Positions 24,695-37,288 of a stretch of 52,783 bases of DNA are shown here, in pieces. Position 1 is the stretch's first letter; the number at the start of each line of letters is the position of its first letter. The notes beneath the pieces are model-generated. The model was not told the DNA's origin and made no database searches. It worked only from the letters and a program-made list of their open reading frames with translations. Position numbers and translations under genes: made by a program. Source of the DNA: Pelargonium tetragonum (taxonomy: Eukaryota; Streptophyta; Magnoliopsida; Geraniales; Geraniaceae); NCBI GenBank assembly GCA_036897445.1, contig JAYMTL010000130.1:1-52783 (forward strand). Reading direction: 5' to 3'.

Positions 24695-25630
24695 TAATTA
24701 AGAAGATATTAGATTAAAGTTTTAGCTTTTTCCATTAGTTAAACCACACCAAGGATAGCTTTTTTTGGGGTTTTTAGCTAGGTATTATTATCAGCTAGAC
24801 ATGCACATTGGGCTTGCTTTAACTAATATAGTATAGAGCGCTCCTTAATCCCTGACATAAATTTAGTTTGTTACTCTTAACCCAAGAGGCACAGAATTTG
24901 CTTTTAGATTCTTAGATCTCAGAAAGCTTTATACTCCGGTAAAAGTTAAAAAGGATACCTGTAAAACAATTAATGAAGCCTATGATGGGGTTCCTCTTTC
25001 CTCGCAAAAGCAAGTCAATGAGGGGAGTGTAATCTATCTTTCTACTACACCAGGTTGGATAGCGGTGAGACTTTAATATAATAAGGAATACTCAGCTCCT
25101 GCACTTCAGATACTGGGTAGGCCTCAAAAACAAACTCTGATTCTACGCGGAGTAATGCCCCCCCTTTCCAGTGTAGTTTAAGCTCAAGGAAGGGTTTAGT
25201 AAACTCCAGTATAAAATGAAGTTAGATTCATTTCTATTCTATAAGGTTTCCAAGATAAAGGGTAAACACGTGCGCTATATCAGCAATAGTTATACCGAGG
25301 GTTAAGGACTCAAAAATTTCTTAATGCGGGATCCTATCCTTTGTCAAGCTAAGCCTAAAAAAGTTATATGGTCCCGTAAGTAATATATTGCGTTATCAGA
25401 GACTTTCGGTATTTCAGTTGATGCAAGTTTCTTTTTATCGGTTCAATGCGAATGCTTGTGATAATTCCTAAATCAGAACCCTTCAGTCCTCGTACAATCT
25501 TTGAGAGGTATATTATTAGTGAGTAAATAAAGAGCCTCGTTTGTGTACTTAATTTCTAGAATAGAATTTAAGAAGAAATTAGAAACTTTTGTATGTCTAA
25601 ATTACAAGTTGTTGTCTTTCTTAAAGGGGG

Positions 25631-25650
25631 TCCTTTTACCTTTAAAAGGA
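25631..25650. repeat. Hairpin, 7-bp stem
   Basis: TCCTTTT (25631-25637) pairs with AAAAGGA (25644-25650) around a 6-base loop. It lies directly after AAAGGGGG. Confidence 0.4.
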
Positions 25651-27049
25651 AGATAATCCAGTAAAAAATAGAGAATGATACAACAATAAAAAAGCTTTCC
25701 AGTAGGCAGGTTATTGACCTAAGTCATACGCATAAATAAACCCTTGCTCTAACTACTCTTAGTTTTCCTTCTCTATTCTATGAACACTACCAACATCTAT
25801 AAGTCTTTAAGTGATTCCAGTATTATAAAGTGTATCTTATAAAAGATAGAGAATAGCCTTGGCTTGCTGCTTATCCAATGTATTAACTGGCTACTTAATT
25901 TACTTACTACGAAATTCTAATTTTAGAAACCCCTTAACTAACTTGTCAATTATAGAAGCTTTCTTCTTTTATTAACTATCCTGATAGCACATACTTTAAC
26001 ATTAGGTGCGCTTAGTAGTGGGTATATAATTCAAAAGTCTACCACCCAAATAAGCATTAAAAAGGGTCCGTCATTCTCCTATAAGAAAGCAATATACACT
26101 TCTCTTCTACTTGAGGTTGGTCATCAATTGGAGTTTCCTCCTGCAAAGTCTAAGATTACTCCCTCTTGATATTAGAGATTCGCTGCTAAGTATTTTATAG
26201 TCTGCCCACTCTGTGGCTTTTCCTTACTTACTGTCAAGTAGTTTTTATTGTAGTGCCTAGATACTAGACAACAGATAAGGCAGGAAACTAAGTTAGGAGT
26301 CTTTTAAAAAAAAGGTAAGGTAAAAATTCTTAGGATACCTAACACAATCCAGGGGGTCTCTGTTACTTATTTACCTCTAACTTTAATTCGCAATCTAAAG
26401 TTTAGGGTAGAGGACTTTTTCAGGAGGCTTTTAGGTTATATTCTAGAATATTAAATGCATTTCAAAGACACCGGGATTCTTTAATTTCTTCCACAGAGTC
26501 ATTTTTTAGTAGAGTTATAAAGTCTAATTCCTTTTTGTATTAACACCTATTGGGGCCCCTGTGTCAAAGTATATAAAACCTATCTTTATTCTATGAATTT
26601 CAACTAAGTGGGAACTCAAAAAAGAAACACTGAGATATATCCACGAAATCTTAAGGAACGGTACACTTTAGTCTAAAAGCTGTACAAATAACTTTATGTC
26701 ACCCCCACAAGAGGTTTTACTTAATTACGTCCGGAATATTAAAAAATCTTACTTCATTATACTTATATATATATCTTTCAATAAGCCTTGCGAAGGAATA
26801 ACCGCCTACTTATCCCACACGAAATTCAATAGTTTACTCTTTTTCAATTCAAAATTTAACAAGGTAAACGTAAGTTTTAGAGGTTGCGCGCGAAAGAAAA
26901 ATCCTAGATTACGTTTCAGGTCCAGAATTTAAGAGTCTTTACTTTAATTTACTTTTTTGAAATCCTGGTATATTTTTTGAGAAGTCGGGAACTCCATAGG
27001 AACAGAAATTCTCGTGTATTTATAAGGGTTTTGATTCTTCTATAGAAAA

Positions 27050-27092
27050 CTAAAGCTTTTAGCTAACTAAGCGAAATGACTCGGTTTGAACC
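27050..27092 (-). repeat. Dispersed repeat copy A with T-arm-like end
   Basis: This segment aligns with 37248-37288 over about 40 bases with a 2-base gap. The clearest shared part is GCTAACTAAG, then an AAT and ACTCG, then TTTGAACC; about 25 of the last 30 positions agree. Its minus-strand reading ends in a tRNA-like GGTTCAAAC word. A similarity of this size is borderline: about one such pair would be expected by chance in a window this long. Confidence 0.3.
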
Positions 27093-29183
27093 GCCCGCAT
27101 ATATAAACTTTTAAAACTAGCTTTATGAAGAACTTTACACACCTCCTACCAACCTCGAATATCCGTAAAGTAGAGAATATGATTTAAGCACTCTATAAAA
27201 GAAAATTTTTAAAGATTTTTATAAAATAACTATGCTTTTTCTTTACAGGATACTCTCAGGGAGTCTTTAAAGAGTTCTCCGTAACATAGTAACTTTCTAA
27301 TTTATGTCTTTTCTTTTTCCTTGGGGTCATTTTTAACTCATAACTCGTTTAAGTAGCTATATCTTGTTCCGTTTTGTCTTATTAGAGGATAGCTCTACAT
27401 AGGTAAGTGATAATACTGGAGTTTCCCAATTAGGTATGTAAGAAAACTTAAAGAATAACAAGGCGCAAACAAGTAAGATTCATTTAAAGAAAAGCTTCGC
27501 TTGTTTATGATAATTATTCTGGTTGAACTCTCTACTATTGATCAAGATTTTGTGGTATTGGGGAGGGATCTTTTCTCTAAGTTGAATACGTAGACCTATG
27601 AAATATTGTAGATTCCTAAGATCCAGTTAAGGCGACTTATATGTATGAATGATAAGGTGCGTCTTGGAAACCATTAAAATCTTTTACGGGGGTTCCCTTT
27701 TTCTTTGCTAAATTTGTAATTACAAGGGATTTAAGAGAAAAGTTGACAGGGTCAATAAACACAAAACTTATCTAGTATATGTAATTTGATATATGACCTA
27801 AGTGCCTGTCAAAGCGGGGGTACTCTTTTAGAATTATTAAGTCTTTTAGTTCCGGTAGCCTTAAAAAAGGATAATTCGGGGTTTCTATGAGGTATGTTCC
27901 CCCCTTCTCGGAAAAAGCGTTTAGGTACTCAGTAATTTTACACTTGTCTCAAACTAGGAGAAGTGCAAAAAGTACTTAAAGTGGAGAAGAATCTTAAAGA
28001 CTAAGTTATCAATAACCTTTTTTAGGGGCCGCTCTTATAATAAAGATTTTTTTGTTAAAGTATCTGCCTTCCTGTCATACAAGGGACTCTCCTTGGGCTT
28101 TTTTGTTTTTTAGTAGAATAAATGACCAATTACTTACTCTGGGAGCGGGTCTCCTAAAGAGGGGTTAGAGTATAAATAGAGTTCTATTAAGTAATTTGTC
28201 AAGGTAAGGCATACTAAAACAAATAATATAGAACACGGACGTACACGAAAAAAGGGTAAGTATCCATTTTCATTTTAGAAAGTATACCTCTTTATAGGGC
28301 ATAAAAAGAAGAAAAAGCTCGAATAAAGAAAGTCTTACAACTTGTGAATCTATGACAATTGTCAGTGCTGCGGAGTAACCACCAGGAAAGTACGGCCCTA
28401 GTTTTAGTAACTTGGCTAATAGTTTATTTAATTCCTTTTTGTATCTTGTAAAGTAATATATTCCAAGCTTCGTACCCCTATATTAAAAATGAAAAATCTC
28501 GTTTCCTTTTTCTCTAAGGGTTATACTTTCGGCTAAAACCCCCAAGGATTTTCTAGTGTTTCCTATTAAGTTAGGATCCTTTTGACTTAAAGCAAATATT
28601 AAGAGACTCGGATAACTTAGAATTTTCTAGGGAACTCTAAAGATGTATACTTAAGTGGTTATTATGACCACCGTAATACAGCAAACTTAATAACTTGCGA
28701 AAAGCAATAGGACTCAAAAACTAACTGAAAGTATATATTTAAGGATTGCGGCCTCTTTTTTTGATACTTGTGTCTGACTTATTTATCCTATCTGACACTT
28801 GACTTTCTCTACTTAAGACTTTTTTGATATGCACATGATATGCTCCAAAAATGACCTAAACTACTTTCAGACCGGGGTTAAAAAAATGAAGTGACAGGTA
28901 TTGTACTGCATAGTCTTCTCACTAATAATAGGTTAATCCTAAATAGAATCTACACAACACAAAAGGAGCTTTTGCTAATACAGAATGAGTTCCACAACAA
29001 AGCTATATACCCGTGTAAACTCTAAGAATTCACATACAAAATATCTTTTTCACTATATACCTCCCTTTTTTTACTAGGGAAGCACAAGCTACAGAAAATA
29101 AGTAGGGATCCAAGACCTTTGTCAGGTTTAGCCATTGTTTATTCATTGGTTTGGATATAATATAGTAGTAGTCTTTGGTTTTT

Positions 29184-29195
29184 GGGGCATGCCCC
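29184..29195. repeat. GC-rich 12-bp palindrome
   Basis: GGGGCATGCCCC is preceded by a T run. It is a strong short hairpin or cruciform candidate. Confidence 0.65.
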
Positions 29196-31180
29196 CACGT
29201 AAAAAATGAAAGAAACTTCAGATTTTGGGTATAGTATACTCGGTAAGTTTGCGTATTTATAAAAAGTACTTTGCCTGTATAAGCCTAAACTTACTGTGGA
29301 TAGCGTTCAATCTATATTAGTCCTCGAGCAAGATATTACTTTATTAGGATTCCCCTTTCTGCACTTCACTCCTTAATACTATATTGGGGTTCTTGTTATC
29401 CAAATTCCTCATATATTACTTCTAAGTCTTATAAGGCGGCCTTCCTTGTCCAAAAAAGGGAATACTCATAGCAGTATCTAATAATAACACAAAAACTCGT
29501 GATAACAAGGGCTTATTAAACAAGTACAAAAATCAAACCTTTTTGGTTAAGAAATTAGGAACGAGGGTTTAGTAAAAATTATTTGGTTCATTCAAACAAA
29601 TCTAATCAGGGAAACTCTTGTGAGGACCTGCAGTATAACGAAGAAGGGACAAAAGGAAAGTAGAATGATGTTTTTTATAAATAAAGAAAATCTTTCCTAT
29701 GCATTTTTTTAGAATTCAAGGACCCGTAAGTTTGGTCAAGTTCAGATACAAGGTAATACATTTTTTTAGGAGAATCCATTAGAATTTAAGGGCGTACGCC
29801 TGGTCAGCCTTTACTTTTTTATCGAACTGCGTCTAGCTTAGGAAGATAGTCGGCTATAGCTTTTCTTTAAATAGTTTTTATTCCTTAGTAGTATGTACCT
29901 TGAAGAATACGAATGTCAGAGATTTTAAAATAAAAAGTTATGGGCTTGGCTTAGGATACTGCGCGTAAAGGGCAAAAACGATTACAGTTTTCTATCTTAT
30001 CTATATAGTAGGGGTCACTCTACTCTTTCCTTTTTGGATTATCTCCATAAGTTTTTACCAAATAAAAATTCTTAAGATATTTTCTTACCACTTTAATCAA
30101 TATACATACAACGGAATACTCAAAACAAGAATTCCTTTATATTACTTTTATTAGAAGTACTTATGGGGGTAAACGCAGGGCATATCCTTTGTGTTTCCAT
30201 GTAAAAGCCTTTCTTATATTTTCTTATATCTAGAGTCCCCGACTCATTAAACGTAGTAGAAAATTCCTATAGAGTGTTTACTATACCGTTTAGTAATATA
30301 AAAATCTTTACCTAGCTCGGCCCTACGGAAATAAAATACAATTAAGAAATCATATACTATCTCGTTTTAAGATCAGTTACTATAAGGAAATTAAGTAGAA
30401 CTTGGAACCTATAGAGTCTAGAGCGTTGCAAAGTTTGAATCGGGTGCACTTGAATAATCTTTCCTTTTATCACTGTAAGAGTAGGTACGATGACAAAAAA
30501 CTCTTAAGCTTCCTAATAAAACATAACAAAAAAATAAGAATTATACAGCAATTATAAGAGATACCCGAACAAGAGCTTATATTAGTCATTTTATTAGTAT
30601 TCATTACTGTGTTAAGAAAGAGAGCTTTCCTTAAAGAAAGGGTGCTCCTCGGGAATCCGCGCCTTTCTATTTATATATTTATAGGGATTTTTAGTTTGTT
30701 TTAAATCTTCTAGCTAGAATATAAGAGAATAGAAGTAAGCGTCCAGATATTACTAAATGCACCGACACTAACAGAGTTTCGAAAAAGCTACTATGTTACT
30801 TCATTTTTAGGAAAAAAAGACTGCGACCCTTTTTTTCTCAGGATACAACAATTGTAAAGGAATATATTATACAGTTTTGCACCAGGCAAGAGCAGAAAAA
30901 CTTTCAAAATGCTGGCATATAAGGGTAGGCTCTGACTTCTTATGAAAGACAGCTTATAACTTTAACTTTATTAAATTAGTACAAGTCTTTAAATCTAGGT
31001 CAAGAAACTGCAAGGATAATTTGAGCGAAAGGCCTTCCCTATATATACAGCTTAAGCAGCCCTCCGCTAAAAGCTATAAGTAAAGGGGCTGCGGGGTAAC
31101 TCGACTATTTTATATCTTAGTAACCTTATACCCTTTTTTGGTCCTCATAATTAGAGAGAACCAAAAAGAAAGTTTAAACA

Positions 31181-31190
31181 CGGGATCCCG
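31181..31190. repeat. GC-rich 10-bp palindrome
   Basis: CGGGATCCCG contains a GGATCC core, the commonest palindromic core in this window. Confidence 0.6.
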
Positions 31191-32006
31191 TAGAGTATTA
31201 ATAGCCTTTAGTATATAGTTTTTCTTATAATCTTTTTTATGTGCTGTAATTCAATATTTTTAAGATTCTAAAAAACTGTGAAGTAAACTCATATAAAAGC
31301 AAGAGTTCTCCTTTTTCATTAAGATTTAAGATGCATAACTTGTCGTGGACCTTTGTCGAGTAGGAGGGAAGTCAAACTTTTTTTGTAACTATGATAACCT
31401 AGGATCCGTGTTTATTAAACGTAAGCTACCTTCAAATGGAACTCCCTTTCTAAACAAATTTTGCAACTGAGTGGGCCCAGAAGATTTGATACACCTCGAG
31501 GATTTCTGATAGCTATAAAATAAAATCGTAGTATAAACGCTAAACCCAGTTGCTAACTCTTGTTGGAGGATTTAAAATGCCTTTCGAAAAGAAACATAAA
31601 ATAGAAGATCCAGAATAAGCAACAGAGTAAGGAAACTTTTGACAAAAGAAGAATGTAGCCATCAAGCTTCCCTTGCTTTAGGGAATAACATTAAGAAACT
31701 AAGAATGGCGTAATGATTCCAGAGATAAAAAAAGGAGAAACCATTTGACTGCCACTCGAGACAATCGTTTTGGACTAGCCACGGAACTTACATGAATTCG
31801 AGCTTGAGCGGGAATGAACCATCTTGTCATTTTTTATTCAGAAAGAGGTCCTTCTCGTATTTAGCAATTCCTAAAATTCCTATAGTAGAAACAAGATATA
31901 TTGTGTAAAGAAATTTGCTGCAAAAGAATACTGTAGATATGTTATGCAGTGGGTTATAGAATCTTTTTTCCTAGTTTGTTAGTTAATAAAAGTGAAAAGG
32001 GATCTG

Positions 32007-32039
32007 AAGACTCAGTCGAGTCAACAAGGAGTCTTTTTT
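32007..32039 (+). terminator. Terminator-like hairpin with T tail
   Basis: AAGACTC (32007-32013) pairs with GAGTCTT (32029-32035), and six T run from 32034 to 32039. A competing inner stem GACTC/GAGTC shares the left arm. It lies 18 bases before the 32057-32076 palindrome, so the two may form one structured unit. No upstream gene is seen. Confidence 0.3.
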
Positions 32040-32056
32040 AAGATTTACTAAAAAGG

Positions 32057-32076
32057 GGGGCCTATATATAGGCCCC
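32057..32076. repeat. 20-bp perfect GC-tipped palindrome
   Basis: The left half is GGGGCCTATA and the right half is its exact complement, giving ten GC-clamped pairs with the middle eight bases TATATATA. A perfect 10-bp-arm palindrome with no spacer is expected about 0.1 times by chance here. It could form a cruciform or a very stable RNA hairpin. It is preceded by A4 and is followed by no T run. Confidence 0.8.
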
Positions 32077-35000
32077 ATTGTCACGTTAACTACAGGGACC
32101 CGTTACCCCAAAAGGATTCCTGCCTTAATAGTAAGAAAGCCCCATCATATCTCATATCATAAGGATAACAAAGTAAGTCTTATTCCTCAGCGGGTGGGTT
32201 TTTAGTTTTAGTACATTTAGTAAAGGGACAAGCTCTGAAGTAGCCGATGTTAACAGGATATCAAAAACGAGATACAAACTTATAAGGTGTTATATGAATG
32301 CTTCTATAATCTAAGAAACCTTTTATATTCCTTGTGTCTTGATAGAAACGTAAATATCTATTCTCTAGTTTCTAATTAGCTGTTCTCTTTGTATTTTGTA
32401 TTATACCCCTCCACTCCCGTTACATTTAAATTTGAATAGCGTAACCTAAAAGCCCGGGATATGATATAGGCCGTAATGCTCTTCCTATATGGGTTTTACT
32501 ACTAGATTATACAAAAGCTTTTTTGAAGTGAGTAAACTTAAAGGATACTATAACGAAAATCGTAGATATTTATTAGGAGGTGAACCCCACGCGAGCAATC
32601 CAGCATAAAAATGAGGACTCCCTAGCACCCTCTTTTGATTCTAGTTATCCTTCTTGTCCAGACTTGTTTTTAGTCCCGGTATTCCCCAAGAGAGTAGAGA
32701 GTGTAGCAACTTAAAATTCCTATTAAATTGACCCTGATGGTTCTTACTTCTTGGTGTAGTACATGTTTCTTTGCGTTGAGTAACCTTCCCCGAAGCTTAA
32801 GAGAAACGAGAGCTCACTATGAATCAAAATATAGATCCACGCCGGTATCTATCTAGTTAGGAGTTTTTGCACGAGTGCTTCTATTGAGAATACCGAAAAA
32901 TTCTTAAAAATGAAACCAGGATTTCCTTGCTTGTAAGTAACACCGATGTACCTTAAAAAGGATTCGCTCGAGTTAAATCACTTAAGTATAAATAAACGAG
33001 TATCTTGCTAATTCTAATTGTAGTTTATTCTCTTATCCGCAGAATAAGGACAAAAATCCAGAGGCAATTGCTACAGAGTTTTTTAAATTTTAATAAGAAA
33101 TGTCACAGGCCTTTCTCTAGTCCCCAGGGAGCTGCCATACCATTAAATTAATAACGAGAAAGATTCTATACTTGTTTACTCTTCCAATTAGATCAACCCG
33201 TAGAAGAAGCCCTTTTTTTGCTTCGATATTTTTAATTTGAAGTTCTTTATAGCTCTCATTTTATCCGTATGGGTTTACTCACTGCTGTCGGAAACTGACT
33301 AGCTTCTATTAACTTTGTTACCTTGTCTTATCGGGATGTAATGCATAAGGAATACCCTTTTCTTAGTTTCCTATCTGACTGATTTATATTTATCTTTCTT
33401 TGGAATTACTAAAATCTAATACCCAATATTCGTTTGAAATAAATTATAGCGTAAAATCCAACATCGACTAAACTTTTGATGTTAAAAAAAGAAAGGATAT
33501 GGGCACAAAAGCTAGCAACAACTTTTTAATCCCTACTCCAGGATTTTCCTACGCAAATATTTTTCTACAATCTCGCTATTTGATCTTATAACTATTAGAC
33601 ATTAAAAATTCTATGAGAAGGCGGCTACCATACGAAACTGGCTTACCTTACTAGCTAGGAACTTCCTTTTAAAAAGAACAAAGTCTATAAATTGATTGGA
33701 AGGACCCTTATCTAAACTAAAAAAGAAGGCGTCCCTATCTATAAATTACACTATAAGTATATAAGTCAAATCTCCCTTTCTTTACTGGACCTGGCAGTAA
33801 GTAGAAGTGAGCAAGAAGTCTAAAAGAGGTGTCTATATGACCCACCTGTGAAGTACACATTACATGTCGTGTGTCGCAGTCGGGCAAATAAATTAGTCAG
33901 CGTATTGAATTGAGTTTAAGAGGTTATGGACCCCGTAGAGAATCCTTTTAAATCAAAAAGTCAAGGCGTAGAAGTTTTTTACTAACTCAAAATTACTCGG
34001 CTTGTAACTCCTTCAATTAAAGTTCTTCTCCCGTATCTTTATCCCCTTTAGTCCTGATAAAGTACTCCAGCTGTAAAAATCACTCTTATAGTATGAGTAT
34101 CCTACAACAAGGCGCTTTCTGAACCCAGGTTTCTTATCTTAAGGAGTCCAGTTTTCGTCTACTTTTGAGTTCTAACTGATAAACAGGAATACGCCAAAGA
34201 TTTTTTATGCAATATCTAGCACTTCGCTTTAGGGAAAATTAATGATGCACTTATAAAAAAAATCACACCGGAAACCCCCGATATATTCGCTAAGCTTGTA
34301 AGAAAGTCTTTAGAAATTTATAGTTTAAGCTCAAAAAGGAAAGGATTCCCTTTACTAAACTTGGTAAACAAAAGCTACTTATACACGCGGGGAATTTTGG
34401 AACCTATATATCTTTTATAATATTTATTATTTTATTATAAGGGCGCTCCTTTAGTTTTTCTAAAAGTCCATTTTTAGAGTTCTACCAGATTACTTTACAA
34501 GAGAGAGATCTTATCTAACAAAAAGTATGTTTTATTCCACTATAGGATAAATAAAGGTAGAATTTACGGAATAAAAAGGAAACCCAGAGTCTATAAATAT
34601 AGATTATAAGTGAAGGATACTCCTTAACTCGGATGTGTTAAAAAAGGGAATTTTTATAAGGGGCTCGTACCTGTAAGATATTTTTTTGGTTTCTCCTATA
34701 ACAAAAAGAAGCCGTAAATTAGACAAACATTATATATTTTAATTGACTCCTTACTTCTATACCTCCTGAAAACTTCTAATACAAGATCCCTAGACAAGAA
34801 AAATGACCTTGTCACTATAATTAAAAAGCAAAAATCTCGCAATTACCAATCCGGAATGGCAGCTTTAGTTTTAGTACTTATGAGTACTTTTTAGAGCTTT
34901 CCTTCAAATGTGCCTTTCTTGATCTATCCCCAAAATAACTACAAGAACCTTTTAAAAAAGGACAAGCCGTTTATTAGACACAGCTACAAACACATATGTA

Positions 35001-35902
35001 AGATAAAGAAGGACATAGCACAAGCCTTGGAAATACTTAAGACCCTACAATAAAGACTTTTGTCTATATCTCCGTAATTTAATCTAAAAGGATAGGTCCA
35101 TAAATAATGTAATGGAAGGAATAAAGTTATACAGCAATTCCTTTCGTTATTCTTAATTTCCTCTAAATTGGAGCTGCCTAAAAAGATAATCCTGATATTC
35201 AAAGTTTGAAGCATGTATTTTCTTACAATAACATTTCAACTTAAGCTAAAGTTCCCATAACGTAGAAATATCATTCTACTTAAGTAAGGCCGCGACGTAT
35301 TATTAAAGTGTAGGGTTATTGCGCTAAAACGTGAGCTAAGACCTCAACCCCTTTTTTATTCTACTTATCATGCTCTGATATTTTATAAATTAAGTTTTTT
35401 CGATTCCTTATATCTTAATTTTGAGTTACTCCCAAAATCTCGACATAAGAGAAACTAATATCTTTTTCTTGCTTCTAAGACTAAAAAGCCTCGGGAATCT
35501 TGCGAATTCCTAGTAATTAGTAATAAGGAATACATATTAATTCGAATAATGCCAAAGTTTATTTCTATAATTGCTTTTATTCCTAGTTTAGGGGTCGATT
35601 GACTTGATTTTAGAGTCAAGATTTCTACGGAATCCTCATTACTTGCTTTTACATAATAAAGAATATTCAGGGTTCTCTTAAGGGGATAGTAGCTTGCTTT
35701 AGGTAGCTTAATCTATAGTAAGGAAATAGTAAAGGCTACAGAGACTCAAAAGTAAACACTAGCTTTAGAGAGTTTAAGCGTTTTCCCCTCTTTAAGGGAG
35801 CCCTAGAATTTACTCAGAAAGCTTCCTCAAGGATTACCACTTTCTAGAGAGGCTACTAAATCGACATTTTCTTGCTTCAAAAAGTCCTCTTTTTTGCAAA
35901 TA

Positions 35903-35923
35903 GGTTAAAAATGCTTTTTAACC
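35903..35923. repeat. Hairpin, 9-bp stem, 3-base loop
   Basis: GGTTAAAAA (35903-35911) pairs perfectly with TTTTTAACC (35915-35923) around TGC. Confidence 0.55.
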
Positions 35924-36665
35924 CCAAGGGCCACTTCTGGATTATCCGTTGTAGAGTTTATAAGGCAATATCATGTCCCTGTAGAAAGAATTTCCATTGT
36001 TCTCACATTTAAGTAAACTTATAAGCCACGAAAATCGAAAAGCAAAAATATAATATAGTTCCAGTAAAGCCTAAAACGAATAGAGTCTTTTTCAACCCTG
36101 CGTTTATTTATAATTGTTAACCAGGAATAGATTTTTAAAACTTATCAGATTAGAATAGTGTACGGAATAACGGATACTAGACCCAGGTTTTTCTATGATA
36201 TCAAATAGAAGTCCTTATCAATTAAACTTACTCTAGGCTCACTTTCTCATACAGTTTAGGGATTTTGGGCTCGCTCTATACTTTATTACTTGTAATTTAT
36301 TCTCTAGCAAGTAAAATATATGACAACGATAAATACCCTCTAGGAGGTCCTTGTTCGGAAGCACTACTCAGCTATAAAAAAAAGATGAAAGCCCTTTTGT
36401 CAGCAAGCAGTTCAAAAAAAACTTAGCCGATTAGTTTTAAGTCATAGAGGTCTTACTTTTTTGTTACTGAATCCTACTAAAATTCGTGAGAGCTCTGGAT
36501 CAACCCTAGATTAAATATTAAGGTAAAGTTAATTCACTTGTATTACAATAAGATACTCACTTGCGTTTTCTTCCGAAAAAGAACTTTAATAGTTAATAAG
36601 GAATAGGGCACTTGTGCTTGATGTTTTATAACCACTTCCGAGTGAATATCTAGCTTAAAATATAT

Positions 36666-36683
36666 ATAGATATATATATCTAT
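36666..36683. repeat. 18-bp AT palindrome
   Basis: ATAGATATA and its exact complement meet without a spacer, inside a longer alternating TA tract (36659-36683). This may be a DNA-unwinding or cruciform-prone patch, or simple low-complexity sequence. Confidence 0.6.
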
Positions 36684-37247
36684 CGTTAGTTATACTTTTC
36701 CTAAAAATCCGGCTTCTGGAGTAAGACAACGGAAAGAAGTATATTAGAACAAGCTAGGCCTAACAAGTAATTAAGCTATACATGAGATCTGGATAGTCCG
36801 AAAAGTGGGCCCGTAAGTTTAGTACTATAATTAGAAATAGATAGGAACTAAAGATTTGAATTTATAAAAAATCCAGGAGCTGTTTCAAAATTCTAACCTA
36901 CGTGTCCTTTTTTTAGCTCACTAGATTCTGTATATTAAACCTGGAATAAATAGAAGTAAAAACTTGACCTATATAGCTCTAAAGTTCTAACTTTGTTCAG
37001 GAGCTTTTCCACGAGCCGTCTTAATATTTCTAAACTTTATGAATTTTTTTTCAGGATAAGTAAAGAAAAAGTCATTTTTTGAGAAAGCCTTTAGTATGGA
37101 TTTCAGGTAGGGGTAAAGCCTCAAGCAAGGTTTATGTTATAACAAATTAAGATAGATAAAATATAGGGTACTCTAGTCCCCCTCTGTGTACTAAACTCTC
37201 ATGTTAAATAAAGTGAGTTCGCTAGATCTTGTATACGGGACTAAAAA

Positions 37248-37288
37248 CTAAAGGCTTGCTAACTAAGTGGAATAACTCGATTTGAACC
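37248..37288 (-). repeat. Dispersed repeat copy B with T-arm-like end
   Basis: This is the partner of 27050-27092. On the minus strand it begins with GGTTCAAATCGAGT, followed by a stretch ending CTTAGTTAGC shared with copy A. The T-stem does not pair, so it is not a working tRNA end. Confidence 0.3.

Larger units (their letters stand above)
23801..31100. other. Non-coding block 5
   Basis: No gene seen. The block holds T-arm-like words at 23847-23855 and 27084-27092, palindromes at 24683-24694 and 29184-29195, a 7-bp hairpin at 25631-25650 and a spaced GATATGC pair at 28826-28843. GG-N3-4-CC motifs were counted at about nine per kilobase in 24001-25000. Confidence 0.7.

Noticed and set aside
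28826-28843. GATATGC repeated with a 4-base spacer, as a possible operator or CRISPR-like repeat
   Set aside because: There are only two short copies, with no further units and no regular spacing, so it is not an array and not a supported binding site.
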